From positions 248,001-312,000 of the forward strand of contig NZ_SJPW01000003.1 in assembly GCF_007860125.1 (NCBI RefSeq): a stretch of DNA of 64,000 nt, read 5' to 3'. Positions 55,198 to 64,000 of the stretch are shown here, piece after piece (positions within the stretch are counted from its first letter, which is position 1; each line of letters opens with the position of its first letter). The notes beneath the pieces were generated by a model, which saw only the letters and a program-made list of their open reading frames with translations, was not told the DNA's origin and made no database searches. A program made the position numbers and the translations under genes. Origin of the DNA: Rubripirellula tenax. GTDB lineage: Bacteria > Planctomycetota > Planctomycetia > Pirellulales > Pirellulaceae.

Positions 55198-57030
55198 CTA
55201 GGTGATATTCAAGTCACGGCAATAACCTTCGATCGATTCGACGAAGGGTTCGCCCAGGTCGGCGAGTTTGCGTTCGCCCACACCTTTGATTTTCGCGAAG
55301 GCGGCCAGCGTCGTGGGTCGTTCTCTGGCGAACTCGCGCAGAGTCGCGTCGCCGAAAATGACGTAGGCGGGAACGCTTCGCTCCGTTGCGATATCACGCC
55401 GCAATTGACGCAGTACATCGAACAGTCCGCGATCAACGCCCTGCCATGCATCGGCGGGCGTGGCGACTCCGGTGCTTCGCACTGCTTTCTTTGATTTCGT
55501 CGCGATCGTCAATTTCGGTTCGCCGTCACGGTGCAACAACCGACGGCCTGATTCGGTCAGCCCCAACGTTTGGTACTCGCCCAATCGACACAGATAACCT
55601 TGTTGAATCAATTGGTCGATCCACATGCGGACGGACGGCAAACCATCGTCCGCCAGCAATCCGTACGTGCTCAATTGGTCGTGCCCGAGTTGGCGGATCC
55701 GCTGTTCGCCGGAACCGCACAGCACCTTGGCCGTATGCGATACGCCGAAACGTTCTCTGAGCCGCACGACGCAAGACAAAATCTTCTGGCTCAGCGTGAT
55801 CGGATCATCGACCAAGTCGATTTCGTCCAAACACACGTCGCAAGCGCCGCAGTTGTTCGTCGCATAGCTTTGGCCAAAGTGCTCCACCAGCGATCGGTGT
55901 CGGCAGACTGCCGAGGCACAAACGCCGAACATTGATTCGAGCGACGCGACCGATGAATCGTACGAAGACGGTTCGCCCGACATGATCTTTTTCCACGTCA
56001 CCACGTCGCCGCCCGAATAGAACAGCACACATTCGGATTCCAGCCCATCACGTCCGGCGCGACCACTTTCTTGCTGATAGTGTTCGATCGATTTGGGCAT
56101 ACCGGCATGAACGACGAAACGCACGTTGGATTTGTCGATTCCCATTCCGAACGCGACGGTGGCGACGATCACGTCGCAGCGATCATTGATGAACGCGTCT
56201 TGATTCTGTTTTCGAGTCTCGTCACTCAGTCCGGCGTGGTACGGCAGCGCTACGATGCCGGCTTGCACCATCGCAGCGGCCGTCTTTTCAACTTCCTTGC
56301 GGCTGATGCAGTACACGACACCCGATTCGCCGGAGTGACGACCGACGACTTCCATGACTTGACCGAGTCGGCCGTCGGTGCGAATCATGCGGTACGTCAA
56401 ATTGGGTCGATCGAAATCGCCGATGATCACTTCGGGTTCTCGCAGCCCAAGCTGTGTGACGATGTCATCGCGCACCGGCCCCGACGCGGTCGCCGTATAG
56501 GCGTGAACCGAAACGCCCGGGAACTGATCCACCAACTGACGCAAGCCTCGATACTCGGGGCGAAAGTCATGCCCCCAATTGCTGATGCAGTGCGCCTCGT
56601 CGATGGCAAAGAACGAGATCGTTTGGCGGCGCAGAAACTCAAAGGTCTTGGGGTTGAGCAACCGTTCGGGAGCTAGATACAGCAGTTTCAATTCGCGACT
56701 GCGAATCAGTTCGGCAACCTCGCGTTTCTCGTCGTCGCTTTGCGTGCTATTGACGAAGGCGGCCGCGACACCACAAGCCCGCAGCGCGTCGACTTGGTCC
56801 TTCATCAACGAAATCAGCGGCGAAATCACAACCGCCAAGGCGTCGATCGCCAGTGCGGGAACCTGAAAACAAAGAGACTTCCCGCCGCCAGTGGGTAGCA
56901 CCGTCAATGAATCGCGGCGCTGGATCACGCATTCAATCGATTCATGCTGGAGAGGCCGAAACGCGTCGTATCCCCAGACTTCTTTCAGGATTCGGTGAAC
57001 GTCGGTGGTGTGAACGGGACTTGCCGACAT
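55198..57030 (-). CDS. recQ: ATP-dependent DNA helicase RecQ
   Basis: The start at 57030 is set by AAGGAG 9 bases upstream; the frame opens at 57171. The 610-residue helicase has FRPLQ near the N terminus, Walker A TGGGKS (47-52), DEAH at 144-147 followed by CISNWGHDFRPEY, ESGRAGRDG, the RQC zinc site (Cys376, Cys394, Cys397, Cys400), a winged helix and a C-terminal HRDC domain (about 530-610). All key motifs are intact. It acts in recombination and fork repair. Confidence 0.95.
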   Translation of the reverse strand: MSASPVHTTDVHRILKEVWGYDAFRPLQHESIECVIQRRDSLTVLPTGGGKSLCFQVPALAIDALAVVISPLISLMKDQVDALRACGVAAAFVNSTQSDDEKREVAELIRSRELKLLYLAPERLLNPKTFEFLRRQTISFFAIDEAHCISNWGHDFRPEYRGLRQLVDQFPGVSVHAYTATASGPVRDDIVTQLGLREPEVIIGDFDRPNLTYRMIRTDGRLGQVMEVVGRHSGESGVVYCISRKEVEKTAAAMVQAGIVALPYHAGLSDETRKQNQDAFINDRCDVIVATVAFGMGIDKSNVRFVVHAGMPKSIEHYQQESGRAGRDGLESECVLFYSGGDVVTWKKIMSGEPSSYDSSVASLESMFGVCASAVCRHRSLVEHFGQSYATNNCGACDVCLDEIDLVDDPITLSQKILSCVVRLRERFGVSHTAKVLCGSGEQRIRQLGHDQLSTYGLLADDGLPSVRMWIDQLIQQGYLCRLGEYQTLGLTESGRRLLHRDGEPKLTIATKSKKAVRSTGVATPADAWQGVDRGLFDVLRQLRRDIATERSVPAYVIFGDATLREFARERPTTLAAFAKIKGVGERKLADLGEPFVESIEGYCRDLNIT

Positions 57031-57139
57031 CGTTTTCGCTCCTTCGCCGAATGGACCCGCACTATGACGACGCATCGGCCGATCGACAAGAACCAGCGTC
57101 GATCCACCCGTGATGGCGAAAAATTGTCCAGAAAAAGCG

Positions 57140-57168
57140 TTGACCCGCCAAATGCCTACACCTATAGT
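57140..57168 (+). promoter_or_regulatory. Sigma-70-type promoter of the blaI/M56 operon
   Basis: TTGACC (57140-57145) and TATAGT (57163-57168) are separated by 17 bases, an almost ideal spacing, upstream of the BlaI-like gene. The left half of a dyad covers the -10 box. Confidence 0.7.
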
Positions 57169-57191
57169 CAACCCAGACTACAGGAGTAGGC
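57154..57191. promoter_or_regulatory. Candidate BlaI-type operator (imperfect palindrome)
   Basis: GCCTACACCTATAGTC (57154-57169) and GACTACAGGAGTAGGC (57176-57191) are inverted copies matching at 14 of 16 positions around a 6-base centre. The dyad overlaps the -10 box and probable transcription start. GACTACA/TGTAGTC half-sites resemble known MecI/BlaI operators, so autoregulation by the adjacent BlaI-like repressor is likely. Confidence 0.7.
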
Positions 57192-57243
57192 AGGCTGTGA
57201 TCTCCACCGCTGCCAGCCGCTCAATTCACGTGCTGGGAATGCC

Positions 57244-57666
57244 ATGACCGATTCAACGCGCAGCCACATCCCGCCCAAACCCATGCCTTCGGTTGGCCCC
57301 GAAGAATTGGCGATCTTTCAGTTTGTCCAAGACAGCGGGCCGGTTACCGTCCGCCAAGCGGCCGAGCATTTCGCGGCGCTAGGGAAAGCCCGAACCACCG
57401 TGTTGACAGTCATGGAACGTCTCCGGTGCAAGGGATTGCTTTCGCGAGAAAAGGTGGGCAGCACGTTTCGATACCAATCGTGTGTCCCGCGAGGCGAAGT
57501 GATGCAGTCGCTCGTTGGCGACTTTGTCCGCCGCGTTCTGGGCGGGTCCGTGACACCGTTCATGGCCTACATGAGCGATTCGGACCAGATCAGTGAAACA
57601 GAACTGGAAGAATTGAAAAAGATTGTCGAAACGATCGAGAAACGGCACAGCGAGGGAAAACAATGA
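57244..57666 (+). CDS. BlaI/MecI family transcriptional repressor
   Basis: This 140-residue winged-helix protein has the BlaI signature (VRQAAEHFAALGKARTTVLTVMERLRCKGLLSREK) and a C-terminal helical dimer arm. It overlaps the M56 peptidase gene by 4 bases (ATGA). BlaI-type repressors dimerise on TACA/TGTA dyads and are inactivated when a partner M56 membrane peptidase signals. The dyad before the gene is the likely target. No beta-lactamase gene is adjacent, so the regulated genes are unknown. Confidence 0.9.
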   Translation: MTDSTRSHIPPKPMPSVGPEELAIFQFVQDSGPVTVRQAAEHFAALGKARTTVLTVMERLRCKGLLSREKVGSTFRYQSCVPRGEVMQSLVGDFVRRVLGGSVTPFMAYMSDSDQISETELEELKKIVETIEKRHSEGKQ

Positions 57667-59807
57667 TGACGGAAGCGTTTCTATCGAGTCTCTATCGAGC
57701 GTCGTGGCAGGGTGGGATCGCATTTGCGATTGTCGGCCTGGTCGCGATCTTGCTATCGCGAATCACGACCGTACCCGCGCGCATCCAACATTGGTGGTGG
57801 CGACTGGTCAGTCTTAAGTTTCTGATCGCGTTGGTCGTCATACCAACGATCGCGATACCGGTTCTGCCGCCGATTTTGGAAGTCACGCCGAGCGCCAATC
57901 CGATGGCTCAGCAGACATCGGTTCTAACCGAATCGAATACGATCCCGTCAGCAGTCCCGGCGACGACCCCGACACGGATCCCGACTTTGGATGCGGCGAC
58001 GACTGAGAGCATCGATACAGAACCTGTTGACGGACGGAACGCTCAAGCCAGTTGGCTGATGGCGATTTGGTGCATCGGATTGCTGACCAGTTTGGTGTGG
58101 CTGGTCATCCAGTGGCGACAGTCTCGTCGCATCGCCATGCAGCCTCTTGATTCCGGTTCGATCACGGACAACTACCGCGGACTCGTCCAGCAATTCAAAT
58201 TGCCAAGGGCTCCCGAATTGATGGTTTCCGATGAAGTTTCTGGCCCCGTTTTGGTCGGCTTCGTCAATCCGAGGATTGTGTTGTCACGACACTTGGTTGC
58301 TCACGCTAGTGACGACGAAGTTCGTTGCGTTTTGGCACACGAATTGGCCCACGCATCTCGGGGCGATCTGGTTTGGAACATCGTGCCGGCGATTGCCCAA
58401 GCAATCTTTTGGTTTCATCCGATGGCTTGGTGGCTGCATCGCCAATGGCGTATCACCGGCGAGATGGCATGCGACGAACTTGCCGTTCGTCGAATGGGTC
58501 GACCGGTTCCCGAATACGCTCGCGGGCTGCTAAGCGTAGCGGTGTTGGTGGCATCCATGCGCCCGATGCCGCATCAAGTCGGTCAAGTGGCGGCGTTCCG
58601 ATCTTCCGAATCCCTTAAACGAAGGCTGATGGCGATGAAAACGAATCCGTTTGGTTCTAAACGACAAGTAACACTTGGCCTGCTATTGACCACAGTAGCG
58701 GCCGTAGGATTTTTCTGCCCCGTCGCGCTGACACAGCGAACGGCCAACGCACAACCCGCACCAAAGGATCCGAAACCGTTGGCCGACGCGGAACAGAAAC
58801 CCGGCGAGGTTTCTGAGTTCGGCGCGAATATGAATTTCGAAGACGTCAGCGACCGTGGCCTGCCCACAGGATGGGGCGGCGGTGGAAAAGGATATGACTT
58901 GAGTGCCGATAAGCAGAACGGGCGCGGCGGCGGCGCGAGCGCGCACTTGGCCAGCAAGGACGGCGGCGTTTTTGGAACCTTCACTCAGTGCATGAGTGTC
59001 GATGGATTGGTGGGAAAACGAATCGAGCTGAGCGGACACATCAAGAGCGATGTTCAGGGCACCGGCGGATTGTGGATGCGCGTCGATGGCGGCAAAGACA
59101 AAGTGCTGGCGTTTGATAACATGGGCGACCGACGTATCCAAGGCAAAACAGACTGGACGCCTCACTCGGTGGTGCTTGATGTGCCCAACACGGCGACTGG
59201 AATCTGCTTCGGATTCTTGATGACCGGTAAAGGTGATCTGTGGGGCGACGACTTTTTGATTCGCGTGGTCGGTGAAGCGGGTAAGGGTCCGAAACTGACC
59301 GGCGGGCCACTTACCAACGCCGGCTTGCCCACCCAACCTTCGAATCTTGATTTTGAAAAAATCTCTCGCAACAACCCCGACTTTGCGGATCAATGGGGCG
59401 GCGGGGGAATGGGATACGAGCTGGTCCGGGACAAAGACGACAAGCACTCCGGCGAAGCGAGCGGCCGAATCGCACGCGTGAAACCATCCGGCAATTTTGG
59501 AACGTTTACCCAAATGTTCCAATCTGACGATTACCGAGGCAAACGAATTCGATTGTCTGGTTTTTTGAAAACCAAAGACGCCAAATCGTCGGGTCTTTGG
59601 ATGCGGATCGACGGACCTGGGGATCAACCATTGGGGTTCGATAACATGCAAGATCGCGGCGTCAAAGGCACGACGGATTGGACCACATACGAGATCGAAT
59701 TGGACGTTCCCGCCGAAGCGACCAACATCGCGATCGGCTTCTTGCTGATTGGCGACGGAACGATTTGGGGCGACGATCTGAAACTGGAAGTCGTCGATGC
59801 GTCCTAA
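57663..59807 (+). CDS. M56 (BlaR1-like) membrane peptidase with duplicated C-terminal jelly-roll-like modules
   Basis: This 714-residue protein has N-terminal spans (about 15-35, 44-65 and 120-137), the M56 zinc motif HELAH at 226-230, and FWFHPMAWW and GEMACDELAVR, as in BlaR1. A further span lies near 335-355. Instead of a penicillin-binding sensor, the exported C terminus carries two similar modules (about 385-540 and 560-714). Both share NFEDVS/DFEKIS, WGGGGKGYDL/WGGGGMGYEL, GTFTQ, GLWMRVDG/GLWMRIDG, FDNM and DLWGDD/TIWGDD. They look like carbohydrate-binding or jelly-roll folds and may sense a ligand. Start ATG at 57663 overlaps the blaI-like stop; Met2 is equally possible. Confidence 0.88.
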   Translation: MMTEAFLSSLYRASWQGGIAFAIVGLVAILLSRITTVPARIQHWWWRLVSLKFLIALVVIPTIAIPVLPPILEVTPSANPMAQQTSVLTESNTIPSAVPATTPTRIPTLDAATTESIDTEPVDGRNAQASWLMAIWCIGLLTSLVWLVIQWRQSRRIAMQPLDSGSITDNYRGLVQQFKLPRAPELMVSDEVSGPVLVGFVNPRIVLSRHLVAHASDDEVRCVLAHELAHASRGDLVWNIVPAIAQAIFWFHPMAWWLHRQWRITGEMACDELAVRRMGRPVPEYARGLLSVAVLVASMRPMPHQVGQVAAFRSSESLKRRLMAMKTNPFGSKRQVTLGLLLTTVAAVGFFCPVALTQRTANAQPAPKDPKPLADAEQKPGEVSEFGANMNFEDVSDRGLPTGWGGGGKGYDLSADKQNGRGGGASAHLASKDGGVFGTFTQCMSVDGLVGKRIELSGHIKSDVQGTGGLWMRVDGGKDKVLAFDNMGDRRIQGKTDWTPHSVVLDVPNTATGICFGFLMTGKGDLWGDDFLIRVVGEAGKGPKLTGGPLTNAGLPTQPSNLDFEKISRNNPDFADQWGGGGMGYELVRDKDDKHSGEASGRIARVKPSGNFGTFTQMFQSDDYRGKRIRLSGFLKTKDAKSSGLWMRIDGPGDQPLGFDNMQDRGVKGTTDWTTYEIELDVPAEATNIAIGFLLIGDGTIWGDDLKLEVVDAS

Positions 59808-59820
59808 GGCTTCACGTCAC

Positions 59821-59852
59821 GCTTCACGAGCGATCAAATTTGCTCGTGAAGC
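59821..59852. terminator. Inverted repeat between convergent genes
   Basis: GCTTCACGAGC (59821-59831) pairs with GCTCGTGAAGC (59842-59852) around a 10-base loop. It lies at the 3' junction of the M56 gene and the convergent kinase gene and overlaps the last kinase codons. No T-run follows on either strand, so its role as terminator is only possible. Confidence 0.4.
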
Positions 59853-61168
59853 ACGAACCCGATGATCGCCCCGATCAACAAGCTGATCGGAACCGCGATG
59901 GCAAGCGCGATGGCGATCGGCATCGCGTGACTGTGGCGTCGCGGAAGTGGTGACTCCAGATCAAAGCCGACGGGTACCGATGACATCGACGTTTCGTGAG
60001 ACGTCATCGAATCGAGCTCGATGCCCGAGACACCGCTGCCTGACAATTGTGGCGTCTCGGGAAGTTCACGAATCTGCGACGGTTCGTGCGGTGGCGGTGG
60101 CGGGGTCCATTGGCGCCGATCGGATGCTTCATCGATACCGTGGTGCGAGATGGCAGATGCGGAACTGGCCCAAGGCTCTAATCGTTGCGCTACTTCGGTG
60201 GCCGATTGGACACGTCGCGTCGGATCCTTCTCCATCATATCGGCAATGGTATCGACGAAGTCTTCGGAAAGATCGGCCGTCAAGTTGCGCGGATGCCATG
60301 GGGTTTCTTCGCAGTGACGCCGACACTTCGATCGCGAATCGCCACCGGGAAAGGGAACTTTGCCCGTGACGGTGTAGTACAACGTGCAACCGAGCGCGTA
60401 GATGTCCGATAGCGGACCGACGGTAAGCGGATCGCGAATCTGTTCGGGCGAGATATAGTCGGCCGTACCGACAATCTTGCCGGCCCGCGGATCGTCCTCT
60501 AGACCCATGCTCCAGGCCGCCAACCCGATGTCCGATAGTTTGGCATGTCCATCGGGCGTGACCAGAATGTTGCCCGGTTTGATATCGCGGTGAATCAGCC
60601 CCACATCGTGAGCGTATTGAAGGCCCATCGCGACTTGCGAGATGATCAACGCGGCATCGCCCATCGACAGCGGACCCTTGCTTCGGACTAGCCTTCGCAG
60701 ATCGGTCCCCGGCACGTACTCGGTCACCAGGTAATGCACCTTTCCGTCTTGCCCGGCATCGAACGCGCGAACAACGTAGGGGCTATCGAGTCCGGCTTGC
60801 AAACGAATTTCACGACGGAAGCTGTCGCGTGATTCGTGCGTCGATTTTTCGCGAGGCAACACCTTCACCGCGCACTCGCGCCCCATCACTTTGTGAACCG
60901 CTTTGAAGACACGGCCCATGCCGCCTTGGCCGATGAAATCGGTGATCAAGTAGGGCCCGAGCGTCAGCTTGGTACGTCCATCGCGAAGTTGGTTGGCCTG
61001 GTACTGGGTAAGGATGCCGCTTCGAACCAAGACCTTTGCGACGGCTTCGGGATCACCGGATCCCGCCAATTCCACGGCTCGGGCATAGCGAGCCTCGTCC
61101 ACCAGCCCGCTGCGTTTGGCGGCTTCTTCGAACGTCGGCGGCGGTGTGGAAGCAGAAGAAGCGGTCAC
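59834..61168 (-). CDS. Membrane Ser/Thr protein kinase
   Basis: This 444-residue kinase has an N-terminal helical region, glycine loop GQGGMG (80-85), Lys102, catalytic loop HRDIKPGN (193-200), and GTADYISPEQ. The metal motif is DIG (213-215) instead of DFG. A planctomycete-type insert (FPGGDSRSKCRRHCEETPWHP) follows. A Pro/Ser-rich linker leads to a C-terminal membrane span (IAIALAIAVPISLLIGAIIGFVL), placing the kinase in the cytoplasm as a tail-anchored protein. Its ATG overlaps the stop of the GH38-like gene (ATGA), so the two are translationally coupled. Confidence 0.92.
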   Translation of the reverse strand: MTASSASTPPPTFEEAAKRSGLVDEARYARAVELAGSGDPEAVAKVLVRSGILTQYQANQLRDGRTKLTLGPYLITDFIGQGGMGRVFKAVHKVMGRECAVKVLPREKSTHESRDSFRREIRLQAGLDSPYVVRAFDAGQDGKVHYLVTEYVPGTDLRRLVRSKGPLSMGDAALIISQVAMGLQYAHDVGLIHRDIKPGNILVTPDGHAKLSDIGLAAWSMGLEDDPRAGKIVGTADYISPEQIRDPLTVGPLSDIYALGCTLYYTVTGKVPFPGGDSRSKCRRHCEETPWHPRNLTADLSEDFVDTIADMMEKDPTRRVQSATEVAQRLEPWASSASAISHHGIDEASDRRQWTPPPPPHEPSQIRELPETPQLSGSGVSGIELDSMTSHETSMSSVPVGFDLESPLPRRHSHAMPIAIALAIAVPISLLIGAIIGFVLHEQI

Positions 61169-64000
61169 GTTGAATCACCGGACGGTTTGAACACAACCAA
61201 TAAATCAGTGACGGCGTGAGCCGCCATCGCAACAGAGACCTGATCATCACGGGCCGCCAGTCGTTCGGACTCGTCGTCACCGGCCAAGCAAGCAAACTCG
61301 ACGTCGCGAAAAAATCGAAGCGTCGCGTTGCATGACTTGGGACGAGTTTGAATGATGCGAACCGTCGCCGCCAGAGCACCATCGTCGCGTCGAAAGACTT
61401 CCATCGCGCTGACGACCAAATCCTTGGGGCTGCTGTGGACGATCCACCCGATATCACTAGCGCGACCGTCGGCGGCAATGTCGACCTCGATCGGCGGTGC
61501 AATGGCTGACTTGGCCGACGTGATCGGGTTGGAAACATCAAAGCCATAGTGAAGCGAAAATTTCGCTTGAGCCTCACCGCGAACGCTTAAGATCGTGTCA
61601 AAGAAACGTTGATCGACACGGCGATGGAATGCCAGACCGGAAGTTCCGACCATCGTTTGCCGGTCGGCTTCGTCGATCAACAAACCCAAGGGTGACACCA
61701 AACGGCGTGCGCCACCACGATGCACCTTGTCTCGCAAAAGCACGCGACAGATCGATGCATCGGAGGCCACCGCAACACGGGCGGCAATATAACTTCGCCA
61801 CGGATCGTCACCCCATGCGGTCGCGGTTGCCGAGGTGGTCGTGGTTGCTGGCGAGACTTCGCCGTCAACGTCGATCACGCGACTGCCGCGGGCGAGAGTG
61901 TATTGCACCTTGAACATTGCCAAGCTGACGTTTTGGTCGTCAATGATCTTGCCAGTCACTTCGATGACGCCTTTGGCCGTGGTGCTCTCGACGACACGTA
62001 TCTTGTCGCACTTCATCGTCGTTTCGGCTTTCTCGCTGTGGCCGTTTAAGCCCACCGCGACCAGCCGCATTGAGAATCGATTTCCACGCGAAGTCCCACT
62101 ATAAACCCCCGAAATGCCACCCGATTCGGGATGAATCGAAGCCTCTAGAAATTCGTTCTGCAACCTGCCGCCTTCAGCGATCGACGTGGGGTTCCCCAGC
62201 CACTTGTTGCGCAGCCAGCCCTTCATCGACGACTGCTTGTTACTTTTCCCCGGCTTCAGCGAGACAAAACCGCACGCCGGCACATCGGCCGTGGCGGCGA
62301 CGCCACCGGACACCGACGATGCCGCGAAAACGTGATCCGCCGCGCCAACGTCCTTCTGCATCAGCGTTTGATGGCGGACGCCGTTGGAATAGGGATTGAT
62401 GATCAATTTGGATTGGCCAGTCGCGTCGGACGGTTTGGCTCCGACGGCGGTGGCGAACGATTCCGCCGCATCGATCGCGTTATCGTCAGACGCCGTTCCC
62501 CGAACCAAGGCGGCCATGCCACGAATCATCGCGTCACGTTCGGCGACGATCCCGGCGCGATAATGGGCGGCGATGCTGGACACCGGATCAGCCGTTTCGG
62601 CCTCGACCAGATCGTTCAAAAGGACCGCGGAATCGTTGGTCGTTGCCGACGTATTGGCGTGATGATAGGGGTGTTCGCCTTCGGTAAAGTAGCGATCGAT
62701 ACGCCAGAAACGGCCGAGCGAAACGCCCCACGACGCCGACCGTCGTAGGTCATGAAAACTTTCACAACCTTGGCCGGGCCAGTGCACCAACAGGGCCGTC
62801 GCAATCTCGCCGCTGTCGATCGCTTCGCCCAGTTTTGCGCCGATGGCTAGAAACGACGCATCGCTTGCCGCATCGATGGGTTTCGCCGTCAACGCTTCGA
62901 TTTCGGCGCCACCGGCCTGCAAAATGACCTTGGCCTCGTCGCCGAATCCGCTTCCGCCGGCGAAATCGATCGGGATCATTCCTTGATATCCCAGTTTTGT
63001 AATCGTCGCGGTCATGTCCGAGGGCGTCGCGCCCGTCAAACGCCCGTACACCAGTGGCGCAATGCCGATCGCTTCGGTCGCCTGTTGATGCGCGGCAACG
63101 AATGCGTCTTGTGACTGCACAAGTGTCATCGCATCCAAATGGCGATCCGAATCGGGTCCCCCCCCGGCCCATCCGATCTCGCCGCCGCGAAGCCGGCCCA
63201 GCAGATCCACCGACGGCGCGTCCGTTCGCGTCGATAGGGCGATGGCTGCCCGCCCATCAAACAGCAGATTGCCGGGGGTCGCCAGTTGCGGCGAATCGGA
63301 ATTCGGAACCGACTGCAGCGACATAGGACGCGCGGCCCACGCATCGATCAGGGCGTCGACCGTCGAATCGGTGACCAACGTCAGATCGATCAGATGGGGA
63401 TCCGACGTGAAATAGTGGTCTCTTTCTTCGGCCAGCGCGTCGAAAACCTCATGCAGGGCAGCCGTCGCGGCTGGTCCGTCACCCTGCAAAAACGCCTTCG
63501 CCGCGGTTACTAAGCGAGTTTGCAGGAAAATTTCGTCCAGATTGCTTGTGTAGCGAAGCCGGCGGGTCATGATCTGGATCTGTAGGGCGACGAACCCTGC
63601 CGCATAGAAGTCCTCGACACCGATTTTCCGGCCTGAACCATCCACCACCGAGGGATCAGCATCGCAAGGGTCGCACGGATCCAGCCCCAGCGCAGCCTCC
63701 ATCTCGGCCCGATTTGCCCCTGTGATCCAGCGGCAATCGGCGTCGGCGATGGCGCGCTGGGCGTATGCCTGGGGCAGTTTCGCCAGACTGGGCGCCGGCG
63801 CGACGATCATCCGTTTAGCGGGAGGTTCGGGCGGGGCATCGGCGCGGTACCATGCGGGCGTTTGCTCGGTTTGAGCCAATAAACGCGGGTGCCAAAGCAC
63901 GGTCCAGCCCGCCAGCAGGCTGCGGGCATCGTCGTCGGACAACTTGGTCGGAAAGTCCTCCAGCGTCGACGCCGGAATCAATACACAACACTCGTCAAAG
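61165..64000 (-). CDS. GH38-like (alpha-mannosidase-related) protein, 5' partial
   Basis: The frame remains open to the right edge, so the true start lies outside; a TTG at 63981 is the first possible internal start. More than 940 residues are visible. The N-terminal half is an alpha/beta region (IDLTLVTDSTVDALIDAW) and the C-terminal half is beta-sandwich-like, with a stretch typical of GH38 C-terminal domains (LQNEFLEASIHPESGGISGVYSG, VIDVDGEVSP). A clear GH38 catalytic Asp motif was not identified, so enzymatic activity is uncertain. No membrane span is seen. It is coupled to the downstream Ser/Thr kinase by a 4-base overlap. Confidence 0.65.
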   Translation of the reverse strand, partial: FDECCVLIPASTLEDFPTKLSDDDARSLLAGWTVLWHPRLLAQTEQTPAWYRADAPPEPPAKRMIVAPAPSLAKLPQAYAQRAIADADCRWITGANRAEMEAALGLDPCDPCDADPSVVDGSGRKIGVEDFYAAGFVALQIQIMTRRLRYTSNLDEIFLQTRLVTAAKAFLQGDGPAATAALHEVFDALAEERDHYFTSDPHLIDLTLVTDSTVDALIDAWAARPMSLQSVPNSDSPQLATPGNLLFDGRAAIALSTRTDAPSVDLLGRLRGGEIGWAGGGPDSDRHLDAMTLVQSQDAFVAAHQQATEAIGIAPLVYGRLTGATPSDMTATITKLGYQGMIPIDFAGGSGFGDEAKVILQAGGAEIEALTAKPIDAASDASFLAIGAKLGEAIDSGEIATALLVHWPGQGCESFHDLRRSASWGVSLGRFWRIDRYFTEGEHPYHHANTSATTNDSAVLLNDLVEAETADPVSSIAAHYRAGIVAERDAMIRGMAALVRGTASDDNAIDAAESFATAVGAKPSDATGQSKLIINPYSNGVRHQTLMQKDVGAADHVFAASSVSGGVAATADVPACGFVSLKPGKSNKQSSMKGWLRNKWLGNPTSIAEGGRLQNEFLEASIHPESGGISGVYSGTSRGNRFSMRLVAVGLNGHSEKAETTMKCDKIRVVESTTAKGVIEVTGKIIDDQNVSLAMFKVQYTLARGSRVIDVDGEVSPATTTTSATATAWGDDPWRSYIAARVAVASDASICRVLLRDKVHRGGARRLVSPLGLLIDEADRQTMVGTSGLAFHRRVDQRFFDTILSVRGEAQAKFSLHYGFDVSNPITSAKSAIAPPIEVDIAADGRASDIGWIVHSSPKDLVVSAMEVFRRDDGALAATVRIIQTRPKSCNATLRFFRDVEFACLAGDDESERLAARDDQVSVAMAAHAVTDLLVVFKPSGDST

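Noticed and set aside
58683-59651. 322-codon minus-strand frame opposite the M56 gene
   Set aside because: Shadow of the duplicated C-terminal modules; no domain or start context.
1-64000. CRISPR arrays, rRNA and tRNA genes
   Set aside because: No regularly spaced direct repeats, rRNA-like blocks or cloverleaf candidates were recognised by eye; a covariance-model scan would settle tRNAs.

Overview
The window looks like a chromosomal segment of a planctomycete, most likely Pirellulaceae (Rhodopirellula-like). The reasons are a giant LEPR-XLL/DUF4347 surface protein, several large membrane Ser/Thr kinases including one with TPR repeats, a TPR-thioredoxin fusion, a GH38-like protein next to a kinase, IS256-type debris, and moderately high GC with weak or irregular Shine-Dalgarno sites. 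No rRNA, tRNA or CRISPR array was recognised by eye. Both end genes (PilM/PilN-like on the left, GH38-like on the right) run off the window.

Left part (1-29 kb). A type II secretion/type IV pilus fragment (PilM/PilN-like, PilO/GspM-like, secretin) is followed by the most striking locus, 4.2-21.4 kb. A tightly packed minus-strand operon encodes a TolC-like outer-membrane channel, a compact SecA-like ATPase, a HlyD-type adaptor, a GAF-HlyD fusion and an M50 site-2-protease-HlyD fusion. It is divergent from a 2773-residue LEPR-XLL/DUF4347/cadherin-like protein. The arrangement suggests a dedicated export or anchoring machine that combines a SecA-like motor with type-I-like periplasmic and outer-membrane parts. 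A hybrid histidine kinase and a REC-HD-GYP c-di-GMP phosphodiesterase follow the giant gene. Next come a DUF389 membrane protein and a compact molybdate-type ABC transporter operon (modABC-like).

Middle part (29-46 kb). It holds a secreted metzincin-type protease, a small hypothetical protein, a TPR-thioredoxin lipid/periplasm-targeted protein, a ParC/ParE-type topoisomerase pair, two small secreted Tyr/Asn-rich proteins ending at a textbook terminator, and a HEAT-like small protein. A histidine-rich and a Cys/His-rich secreted protein (possible metal handling), a large Ser/Thr kinase with TPRs and an outer-membrane beta-barrel-like protein complete it. Several 0.35-0.7 kb stretches here appear non-coding.

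Right part (46-64 kb). A truncated IS256-type transposase lies just upstream of the tad/Flp pilus genes tadA-tadB-tadC. Then come an isoaspartyl peptidase/asparaginase, a divergent MnmE-like GTPase without the usual C-terminal Cys motif, a zinc-peptidase/ATP-grasp pair and RecQ. A BlaI/M56 (BlaR1-like) regulatory pair follows, with a clear dyad over its promoter. A membrane Ser/Thr kinase translationally coupled to the GH38-like protein ends the window.
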